DNA of 12,199 nt from Roseiarcus sp. (GTDB lineage: Bacteria; Pseudomonadota; Alphaproteobacteria; Rhizobiales; Beijerinckiaceae): NCBI GenBank assembly GCA_030153205.1, contig JASLHV010000280.1:1-12199 (forward strand), written 5' to 3'. Position numbers and translations under genes: made by a program. Below the pieces are notes generated by a model. That model saw only the letters and a list, made by a program, of their open reading frames with translations, searched no databases and had not been told where the DNA came from. Shown one piece after another: positions 5,942-12,199 of this stretch; position 1 is the stretch's first letter, and every line of letters starts with the position of its first letter.

Positions 5942-6838
5942 ATGACCGTCACCACGATCCGGGATAGGAAAGGCGCGGTCGGCGGGGTTTGGCTGACCGC
6001 GCTGATTTTTCTGCCGCCCGCGCTACTTCTGTTCACGATCTTCGTCATTCTGCCGATCGGCGAGGCGGCTTGGTACAGTTTCTACAATTGGGACGGGTAC
6101 AACCGGCCGCAGAATTTCATCGGTCTGAAAAATTATATTTCTCTGTTCAATAATGCGAGTTTCAGAACCGCGGCGCTGAACAATCTCGTCATCATCGCGG
6201 TTTCCGTAGCCCTTCAATTGCCGCTCGCTCTCGCCATGGCGCTGCTGCTCGCCAAGCGCGCGTTCGGCGCCGTTACGTTCCGCCTGATCTTCTTCTTGCC
6301 TTATATTCTCGCCGACGTCGCCGCCGGCCTGATTTTCCGGTTCATTTTTGACGGTGATTATGGGCCGCTCTCCGGCGTCACAAAGGCGCTTGGTTTCGGA
6401 CCCGTCTACATGCTGGCGAGCACGACTTGGGCGATGGTAGCGCTGCTTTCCGTGATCGTGTGGAAATATTTCGGTTTCCACATGATGCTGTTCATCGCAG
6501 GCTTACAAGGGATCGATAAGACGCTCTACGAGGCGGCGGAGATCGATGGCGCAGATGCTTTCCAACGGTTTCGTTTCGTGACGATCCCGCAACTCTCGCC
6601 GATGATCAAACTCTCGGTGTTCTTCTCGGTGATCGGCGCCTTACAGTTCTTTGACGTCGTCATTCCGCTGACCGGAGGCGGGCCGTTCAACGCCACCAAT
6701 ACGATGGTGTCCTTCCTCTATCTCTTCGGCATCACGCGCATGCGAGTCGGGTTCGGCTCTTCGGTCGGCGTCGTTCTCTTCATCGTTTGCGTGACCTTCG
6801 CCTTTGGCTACAGACGGCTCTTGATGCGCGATGAGTGA
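5942..6838 (+). CDS. Sugar ABC transporter permease (MalF/ThuF-like)
   Basis: A 298-residue inner-membrane protein with about six hydrophobic segments, the first at 17-38 (LTALIFLPPALLLFTIFVIL), others near 80-104, 115-135, 158-178, 225-245 and 273-290. The cytoplasmic EAA loop that docks the ATPase is clear: EAAEIDGADAFQRFRFVTIP (197-216), matching the EAA---G---------I-LP consensus. The PLTGGGPFNATNT stretch (242-254) is typical of the MalF side of CUT1 importers. AAGAGG lies just before the ATG, spaced a little tightly. It follows the hairpin after the binding-protein gene and overlaps the next permease gene by 8 bases, so the two are translationally coupled. It would form the heterodimeric channel with that protein. 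Confidence 0.93.
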   Translation: MTVTTIRDRKGAVGGVWLTALIFLPPALLLFTIFVILPIGEAAWYSFYNWDGYNRPQNFIGLKNYISLFNNASFRTAALNNLVIIAVSVALQLPLALAMALLLAKRAFGAVTFRLIFFLPYILADVAAGLIFRFIFDGDYGPLSGVTKALGFGPVYMLASTTWAMVALLSVIVWKYFGFHMMLFIAGLQGIDKTLYEAAEIDGADAFQRFRFVTIPQLSPMIKLSVFFSVIGALQFFDVVIPLTGGGPFNATNTMVSFLYLFGITRMRVGFGSSVGVVLFIVCVTFAFGYRRLLMRDE

Positions 6839-7724
6839 ACAACTGGCCATCTCGCCTCCTCAGAGCTTTGCCGGGACGAAGCGACGTTCGCGCGAGCAAA
6901 AGCCCTTCGACCTTTTTCCGCTGTTCCGGCTCGCCGTGCTGCTCGTCGTCGCGAGCATCGTCCTTCTGCCGTTGTTTGCGACCGCGATTGGCGGCTTCAA
7001 GGAACTCGGCGAGCTGCGCACGAACCCGCTCGGGTTGCCGCATAAATGGCAGTGGAGCAATTATCTCGGCATTCTAGAAAGCGCGCGCTACTGGCGTGTT
7101 CTCGGCAATTCATTGCTCATCGCCTGTCTTACCGTAACGATTACCGTTACACTTTCGGCGATGGCGGCCTTCACTTTCGCGCATCTGAAATTCTTCGGCA
7201 GCAGATTCCTCTTCACCTATATGACGCTGGGCCTGATGTTTCCGATCGCGACTGCGATTCTGCCACTCTTCGTCCGCGTACGAGATCTCGGCCTGCTCGA
7301 TACGCCCTGGGGCGTTATCCTACCGCAATCGGCATTCTATCTGGCGATGGCCCTGCTGCTCCTGCGCAATGGTTTTCGCCAATTGCCGAGCGAATTGCTT
7401 GACGCCGCGTTGGTCGACGGCTGCGGCTATTTTCGCTACTTTCTCTATGTGACGTTGCCCTTGTCGCGTCCCATCCTCTCGACGGTCGCGATTATCGCCT
7501 TCGTCAATTCCTGGAACAACTACATCGTCCCGCTGATCATGCTGAACAGCGAGTCGCTCTATCCTTGGCCGCTCGGCCTCATGGCCTATGAGGGTGAATA
7601 TATGACGTCCTGGCACTTGGTCCTGGCGTTTATCACGCTGACGATCTTGCCAGCGATCATCATGTTCATTCTCGCGCAAAAACATATTGTGGCGGGCCTG
7701 ACCGCCGGCGCGGTGAAAGGGTAG
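6831..7724 (+). CDS. Sugar ABC transporter permease (MalG/ThuG-like)
   Basis: A 297-residue inner-membrane protein, the second half of the channel. The first hydrophobic segment is at 33-53 and others are near 92-115, 127-147, 162-178, 212-226 and 264-284. The EAA-type loop reads ELLDAALVDGCGYFRYFLYVTLP (188-210; Gly197 and the V-TLP end are conserved), and SWNNYIVPLIML (227-238) is a usual MalG-family signature. The ATG at 6831 lies inside the end of the previous gene (ATGAGTGA, 8-base overlap), implying coupled translation. It is the last gene of the operon: no ATPase gene follows, and the next gene is convergent with only 9 bases between the stop codons. A shared MalK/MsmX/ThuK-type ATPase encoded elsewhere would be needed. 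Confidence 0.93.
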   Translation: MSEQLAISPPQSFAGTKRRSREQKPFDLFPLFRLAVLLVVASIVLLPLFATAIGGFKELGELRTNPLGLPHKWQWSNYLGILESARYWRVLGNSLLIACLTVTITVTLSAMAAFTFAHLKFFGSRFLFTYMTLGLMFPIATAILPLFVRVRDLGLLDTPWGVILPQSAFYLAMALLLLRNGFRQLPSELLDAALVDGCGYFRYFLYVTLPLSRPILSTVAIIAFVNSWNNYIVPLIMLNSESLYPWPLGLMAYEGEYMTSWHLVLAFITLTILPAIIMFILAQKHIVAGLTAGAVKG

Positions 7725-7733
7725 CAGCAAGAA

Positions 7734-10700
7734 TCAGCCAGCGAGCGCGGCGCTGATTTCCGGCGCCGCCGATACGAGGCCCAAATCATCGGCTTGCCGC
7801 TCCAACCGCTGTAGAATCTGGTTCAGCGCGGGATCGCGACGACCGGCCGCGTATTCGGCCAGAGCGAAGCCGCGATCGATGAAAAATTGCGACCAAGGCA
7901 GGGGATCGGCGGCAGTAAAGTCGGTCAATGCCGCGGCGCAACTTCGGACCTTGTCTAAATCCCGTGAGCGCAAATGCGCTTCGATGGCGTCGCGATAGTA
8001 CCATAGGACGTTGTGCGCAAGGCAGCCGCGCTTGATCACGCTTTCGCCTTCCGCCAAGGCTGAAGCGCGCCGTCCTTCGTCCACCAAGGCGAGGGTCGCC
8101 AGAATGCGCGGCCCGATGAATCGCATGTCGGTTTTACGGCTGAAGGCGAGGGCCTCCTCGAGCGCTTTGGCGCTCGCGTCGGCGTCGCCAGCGCAGAAAT
8201 GAGCCCGGCCCAATTCGTATAGCACATAGGCGCGATAACGGGGGTTGTCGAAGCTCTCGGCGAGGCGCAGCGCCTCCAACAGCTTTTCCCGCGCCTCATC
8301 GTGGCGGCCGCAATCAGCCAGAACTTCGCCGAGAATGTTAAAGGCGACCATATAAGTTCTAAAGGCGCTGACTTTGGCCGCAGTCGCAGCCGCGTCCTGC
8401 AGGTCGTCGATCGCTTGCCGCCATTCGGACAGATAGCGGCGGATTGCGCCGATCATATGGGTGCTGCCGACTTCAATGCGACCGAAGCCGAACTGTCGGC
8501 AAAGCGTTCGGCAGCGCTGAAAGTGGTCGAGAGCAAGGCGCATATGACCCCGTCCATAATGCGCATCGCCGAGTCCACTCAGCGCGCGGGCTTCGCATTC
8601 GGCGTCGCGCGCCGCGAGCGCGAATTCATGCGAGCGTCCGTGATGGCGAAGACAGTCGGCGACATCGGCCGACGAGAACATCAACGCGCCGAAATAATAG
8701 TGAATATCCGCGAGTTCGCGCTGCGCCTGGCGCTGTTCCGCCAAAGGCTCGGCTTCTATCAGCGCGGCGAGCCCCTCCTCGGCGCCGCCGAGAAGACGGA
8801 CGCAGGAGGCGACGCCAATGAGCGCCCTACATCGGGCGAGACCGTCCGCCGTCTCGCGCGCCAGATCACGAAACGCCGTCAGCGCGTCCTGTACGCGGCC
8901 CAATTCGCGGAGCATCGTGGCGTTGAGGAGGCCGAGACGCATGCTGTCGCTACCGGAGGAGGCCAGCGCCCGTCCACGAATGGCGAGGTGCAGCGCGCGC
9001 TCATAACGTAACAGCGCCGCCTGCGTCTCTGCCGCATCGGCGTAAGCCGCGGCCGCAGCCGGATCTTCCGCACGGTCGAGATGTTCGGCGCGCAAGCTCT
9101 CATCGCGCGTCGCGTACCAAGCCGCTGCCGCCCTGTGCATTTCACGGCGCCGGGGTTTGAGCAGCGAAGCATAGACAGCGTCCCGGATCAGCGCGTGGGC
9201 GAAGAGACATCGCTCATCGGCCTGCATGAACAGCGTATGCGAGATCAGCTCCGCGCCGTCGAATTCAGCGTCGTCGATCAAATGTCTCAAGGCGTCGAGG
9301 GGAAAGCTCTGCCCCAAAACCGAAGCTGCTTGGAGGGCCGTGCGGTTGCGCGGCGCCAGACGGTCAACGCGGGCTTGAACCAGCGCTTGAACAGAGTCGG
9401 GAACGGTACGTTGAGAATCCTCTTGAGCGTGAAGGAGGAGCTGCTCCAGAAAAAGCGGATTGCCGCCGGCGCGATCGACCATCTGCTCGGCGCTGGCGAC
9501 ATCGCCGTTCATCCCGCGCGCCAAGGCAAGCGCGTCCTCACGCGGCAGCGGGCCGAGGTCGATTGTCGTTAGCAACGCGCCGCCCGCCTCGCTGCGCCAG
9601 CGGGCGTCGACGAAGTCCGCTTCGCGACGCGCCGTCACTGCCAGGACAGCCGGACATTCATTGATGGCGCTCGCCAGCGTCGCGAGATGGTCGCGCGTCG
9701 GGCCATCCGCCCAATGCATGTCTTCGACAACCAGCAGGCGCGGTTGACGCAAAGACAAGGTCTTCACCAGCGACGCCAGCAGGCGTCGTTTGCCCTGATG
9801 CCGCGCCGCATCGTTCATCGCGTCATAGAAGCTGTGCAACGCCAAGGACTGCGGGACATCGAGCAGATCGTTGAGGTAAACGATGTCCTCGGAGTTCGCC
9901 AGACCATCTCGCACCGCCGACGCCGCGGCCGCTTCTCGCGCTTCCGTCGAGGCGTCCAGCGTCACGTCAAGAAGGCTGCGTACAAGAGTGCGGATCGCGT
10001 CGAGCCCGACGCCGAAGTCGACGACAAAGCTCGCGTGGCGACGAAAGCCGGCGGCCGCCGCTTCATGTTCGAATTCTCTGACCAGCCTTGTCTTGCCGAT
10101 CCCGGCATCGCCGCGGATGAGAATGACACCGCCGCGCCCGATTTCCCTGCAGGCCGCGAGCGCCGCCCGAAGGTGAGTCAATTCCCTGCTTCGCCCGACG
10201 ATGGGTCTCGCGCGCTCCTCGCCGAACTGGCGAGCGCCGCGCAAGAGATAGGCGGCGACTGGCGTAACGAAGCCTTTGACGCTCAGGGCGCCGGCGTCGT
10301 CGCCTTCGAATTTCGTCTCGATGGCGCGCCAAACCCGTTCCGATATCAGGATTTCGTCGGCTCCGGCTTTGTCGGTCAACCGCGCGGCGAGATTTACCGT
10401 GTCGCCGGTCACCGTATATTCGCGATAAGTCTCGCTTCCGCCGCCAGCCGCCACCACCTCGCCCGCTGCGACGCCAATATGGGTCCTGATCGGATGCGCC
10501 GCCGTACCCTTGCTGCTCGACATCGTCGCGCATATGGCGAGGGCGGCGAGCGCCGCTCTCTCGGGATCATTGCCATGCGAAACCGGCGCGCCGAATACGG
10601 CCATGACGCTGTCGCCAATGTGCTTATCGATGTGCCCGCCGTGCTCGGCGACGATGCGGTCCGCCGCGCCGAAAAAACGCTGCAAGAGCGCGTGGACCTC

Positions 10701-11006
10701 TTCCGGGTCGAGTTGGGCGCTGAGCGCCGTGTAGCCGACGATGTCGGCGAAGAGCACGGTCACTTGGCGGCGTTCGCCTTCGGCCAAGCGGTTGGCTTGC
10801 TGGGCGGCAGGCAGCGGTTGGTCGCGGGGCGCCTTCAGGCCGGCGATCGACGCCAGCATTTTTTTGCGGTGGCCGAGGAGCACGCCGAGGCGCTCCAGAT
10901 CGGTTTCGGTCAATTCAGGCAAAACGTCGCCGTCGACGGCATTGTCAAGGAACGCCGATTCATAGCGCTCTAAACCGAGCCCTCGCAGCCAAGCCGAGAT
11001 ATCCAA
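7734..11006 (-). CDS. SAM-class III nucleotide cyclase-AAA ATPase-TPR signalling protein
   Basis: A 1090-residue cytoplasmic multidomain protein. Residues 1-58 are a SAM (sterile alpha motif) domain. Residues about 80-255 are a class III cyclase: FADIVGYT gives metal-binding Asp88, GDSVMAVFG gives Asp132, Lys128 is the adenine-selecting lysine, and GDTVNLAARL supplies Asn205 and Arg209 for the transition state. The residue that is Asp in class IIIa enzymes is Thr198 (YTVTG), the class IIIb pattern, so it should make cAMP. Residues 270-600 form a P-loop ATPase with Walker A GDAGIGKT (299-306) and Walker B LLVVED (424-429). The remainder is an Ala-rich helical TPR-like region. All catalytic residues are intact. 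The start is TTG at 11006, supported by AAAGGAG 6 bases upstream. The gene stands alone, convergent with the permease operon and divergent from the aldo/keto reductase. Stimulus and partners are unknown. Confidence 0.92.
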   Translation of the reverse strand: MDISAWLRGLGLERYESAFLDNAVDGDVLPELTETDLERLGVLLGHRKKMLASIAGLKAPRDQPLPAAQQANRLAEGERRQVTVLFADIVGYTALSAQLDPEEVHALLQRFFGAADRIVAEHGGHIDKHIGDSVMAVFGAPVSHGNDPERAALAALAICATMSSSKGTAAHPIRTHIGVAAGEVVAAGGGSETYREYTVTGDTVNLAARLTDKAGADEILISERVWRAIETKFEGDDAGALSVKGFVTPVAAYLLRGARQFGEERARPIVGRSRELTHLRAALAACREIGRGGVILIRGDAGIGKTRLVREFEHEAAAAGFRRHASFVVDFGVGLDAIRTLVRSLLDVTLDASTEAREAAAASAVRDGLANSEDIVYLNDLLDVPQSLALHSFYDAMNDAARHQGKRRLLASLVKTLSLRQPRLLVVEDMHWADGPTRDHLATLASAINECPAVLAVTARREADFVDARWRSEAGGALLTTIDLGPLPREDALALARGMNGDVASAEQMVDRAGGNPLFLEQLLLHAQEDSQRTVPDSVQALVQARVDRLAPRNRTALQAASVLGQSFPLDALRHLIDDAEFDGAELISHTLFMQADERCLFAHALIRDAVYASLLKPRRREMHRAAAAWYATRDESLRAEHLDRAEDPAAAAAYADAAETQAALLRYERALHLAIRGRALASSGSDSMRLGLLNATMLRELGRVQDALTAFRDLARETADGLARCRALIGVASCVRLLGGAEEGLAALIEAEPLAEQRQAQRELADIHYYFGALMFSSADVADCLRHHGRSHEFALAARDAECEARALSGLGDAHYGRGHMRLALDHFQRCRTLCRQFGFGRIEVGSTHMIGAIRRYLSEWRQAIDDLQDAAATAAKVSAFRTYMVAFNILGEVLADCGRHDEAREKLLEALRLAESFDNPRYRAYVLYELGRAHFCAGDADASAKALEEALAFSRKTDMRFIGPRILATLALVDEGRRASALAEGESVIKRGCLAHNVLWYYRDAIEAHLRSRDLDKVRSCAAALTDFTAADPLPWSQFFIDRGFALAEYAAGRRDPALNQILQRLERQADDLGLVSAAPEISAALAG

Positions 11007-11043
11007 ATCCGGCTCCTTTGCTGAGCGCCATACAGCACGAGCA

Positions 11044-11071
11044 GGCGCCGCGGTTCAAGGCGCGCGGCGCC
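11044..11071. repeat. GC-rich inverted repeat in the cyclase leader
   Basis: GGCGCCGCG (11044-11052) pairs perfectly with CGCGGCGCC (11063-11071) around a 10-base loop. It is 38 bases before the cyclase start codon, so it is probably in the cyclase mRNA leader or promoter. No T tract follows on either strand. It could affect translation or be a protein site; function is unknown. Confidence 0.5.
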
Positions 11072-11093
11072 GTCTAGCCACGAGGAGTTGATC

Positions 11094-11118
11094 CGACCCG
11101 TCTGGCGAAACCGGGTCG
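11094..11118. repeat. Inverted repeat in cyclase / aldo-keto reductase intergenic region
   Basis: CGACCCG (11094-11100) and CGGGTCG (11112-11118) form a perfect 7-base dyad with an 11-base spacer, midway between the divergent cyclase and aldo/keto reductase genes. The arm spacing of about two helical turns centre to centre (18 bases) suits a dimeric regulator, but no known operator is recognised. Confidence 0.4.
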
Positions 11119-11151
11119 CGCCCGCTAGTTTGCCGGTCTCCCCTTCACGTC

Positions 11152-11176
11152 GCGCCGATCCGGCGCCGCGTTTTTT
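11152..11176 (+). other. Hairpin followed by T6 just before the aldo/keto reductase
   Basis: GCGCCG (11152-11157) and CGGCGC (11161-11166) form a 6-pair stem with a 3-base loop. After a 4-base gap comes TTTTTT (11171-11176), ending 15 bases before the ATG at 11192. It looks like a weak intrinsic terminator or attenuator on the plus strand. The gap between stem and T tract weakens this reading, and chance is possible in such GC-rich DNA. Confidence 0.3.
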
Positions 11177-11191
11177 GCTGAAAGTTTCGCC

Positions 11192-12190
11192 ATGTCCATG
11201 CCTATGACGCGCCTTGGCCGGACCGGCCTTACAGTTTCGCGGCTCGCCCTAGGCACCATGACCTTCGGGCTGCAAATCGACGAGGCGCTTTCGCATCAGG
11301 TGTTGGCCAAGGCGGCTTCGGGCGGGATCAATTTTCTCGACACCGCGGACGTCTATCCGCTCGGCGGCGACCTCACGACGGTTGGTCGCACCGAGGAGAT
11401 CATCGGCCGCTGGCTGAAGGGCCAACGTCATTCCTTCGTCCTCGCCACCAAAGCCGTCGGCAAAATGGGGCCGAACGCTTGGGACGAAGGCGCCTCGCGC
11501 AAGCACCTGCTCGATGCGATCGACGCTTCGCTGAAAAGGCTCCAGACCGATTACGTCGATCTGTATCAATTGCATTCCGACGATCGTACGACGCCGCTCG
11601 AAGAATCCATGGCGGCCCTGGATACGATCGTGCGATCGGGCAGGGCGCGCTATGTCGGCGTCTCGAATTTCCTCGCCTATCGGGTCGCTCGAGCGCTTGG
11701 GATTTCCGATCTTAATCGCGGGGCGCGCATCGTATGCCTGCAACCTCGCTACAGTCTCCTGTTCCGACAGATCGAACGCGAGTTGCTGCCGCTTGCTGAG
11801 GAGGAGGGACTAGGCGTGATCCCATATAATCCGCTGGCTGGCGGCTTGCTGACAGGAAAGCACAAGGCGGGCGGCGCGCCGACGCCGGGCACAAGGTTTA
11901 CGGTGGGCAAGACCGCGGAAATGTACCGCGCCCGCTACTGGAACGATCACGAATTTTCCACGGTCGACGCGCTTCAGAAATTGGCAGCCGAGGCGGGAAC
12001 GTCATTGGTCACGCTAGCCATCGCCTGGACCATGGCCAATCCCGCCATCACGGCGCCACTGCTTGGCGCCAGCAAGCCGGAGCAATTGGACGCTTCCCTC
12101 GCGGCGGCGGACTATAAGCTCGATCCGGCGCTCAAGCAGAAACTTGATGAGCTGACGATCGAATATCGGCGCGGCGACGCACTGCGCTGA
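11192..12190 (+). CDS. Aldo/keto reductase
   Basis: A 332-residue NADPH-dependent aldo/keto reductase with a TIM-barrel fold, full length for the family. The catalytic tetrad is intact: Asp50 and Tyr55 in NFLDTADVY, Lys87 in VLATK, His128 in LYQLHSDD. YVGVSNF (154-160) and VIPYNPLAGGLLTG (about 210-223) are family signatures, and LLGASKPEQL near the C-terminus is the NADP phosphate-binding stretch. It belongs to the broad group of YajO/Tas-like or Kv-beta-like reductases that act on aldehydes, ketones or sugar derivatives; the substrate cannot be read from sequence. ATG codons at 11192, 11198 and 11204 are all possible; GAAAG 7 bases before the first supports it weakly. It is divergent from the cyclase gene and ends 9 bases before the window edge, so any downstream partner is unseen. 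A role with the keto-sugar genes is possible but untested. Confidence 0.93.
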   Translation: MSMPMTRLGRTGLTVSRLALGTMTFGLQIDEALSHQVLAKAASGGINFLDTADVYPLGGDLTTVGRTEEIIGRWLKGQRHSFVLATKAVGKMGPNAWDEGASRKHLLDAIDASLKRLQTDYVDLYQLHSDDRTTPLEESMAALDTIVRSGRARYVGVSNFLAYRVARALGISDLNRGARIVCLQPRYSLLFRQIERELLPLAEEEGLGVIPYNPLAGGLLTGKHKAGGAPTPGTRFTVGKTAEMYRARYWNDHEFSTVDALQKLAAEAGTSLVTLAIAWTMANPAITAPLLGASKPEQLDASLAAADYKLDPALKQKLDELTIEYRRGDALR

Positions 12191-12199
12191 GGGTCGGGC

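Noticed and set aside
9687..10973. Long plus-strand open frame (over 400 codons) opposite the cyclase gene
   Set aside because: It is antisense to a gene with complete, recognisable domains, encodes a low-complexity Arg/Ala/Gly-rich product with no known fold, and has no ribosome binding site. It arises from the high GC content.
1..12199. CRISPR array, tRNA, rRNA, insertion sequence or attachment site
   Set aside because: No regularly spaced repeats, no cloverleaf-like or rRNA sequence, no transposase or integrase motif, and no terminal inverted repeats were seen by eye on either strand.

Overview
The window looks like chromosomal DNA of a high-GC alphaproteobacterium, most likely of the Hyphomicrobiales (rhizobia and relatives). 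The evidence is the codon use, the LacI and ROK regulated sugar ABC transporters, a ThuA plus Gfo/Idh/MocA pair of the kind known from Sinorhizobium, and a large SAM-cyclase-ATPase-TPR protein of a type common in Bradyrhizobium-like genomes. The genus cannot be named from the sequence alone. No rRNA, tRNA, CRISPR array, insertion sequence or phage gene was seen.

Layout. (1) 1-1396: the 5' end of a LacI-family regulator (minus strand, cut by the window edge) diverges from a YtfQ/RbsB-like periplasmic sugar-binding protein, whose gene is followed at once by a terminator-like hairpin. No permease or ATPase accompanies this binding protein. (2) 1409-4420, minus strand: a compact three-gene operon in transcription order ROK-family regulator, Gfo/Idh/MocA dehydrogenase, ThuA-domain protein, with gaps of 24 and 30 bases. 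(3) 4611-7724, plus strand, divergent from the ROK operon: a CUT1-type sugar ABC importer made of a binding protein, a strong hairpin, then two permease genes overlapping by 8 bases. An ATPase gene is again absent. (4) 7734-11006, minus strand: a 1090-residue class III nucleotide cyclase with SAM, cyclase, AAA ATPase and TPR regions. (5) 11192-12190, plus strand: an aldo/keto reductase.

How it fits together. Blocks 2 and 3 resemble the thu locus of Sinorhizobium meliloti (binding protein, two permeases, ThuA, ThuB), in which alpha-linked disaccharides are imported and oxidised to 3-keto derivatives. This suggests an importer and oxidative route for a disaccharide or glycoside, with the ROK protein probably controlling both arms from the shared 190-base intergenic region. 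The thuK-type ATPase is missing and would have to come from elsewhere. Block 1 is a second sugar-sensing or uptake unit that depends on parts outside the window. The cyclase and the aldo/keto reductase are separate transcription units and their link to the sugar genes is unproven.

No clearly new biological system is visible. The most interesting points are the two ATPase-less transport units, the ROK regulator that has lost its zinc-binding signature, and the bacterial protein with the cyclase-ATPase-TPR architecture of mammalian soluble adenylyl cyclase and a class IIIb-type active site.
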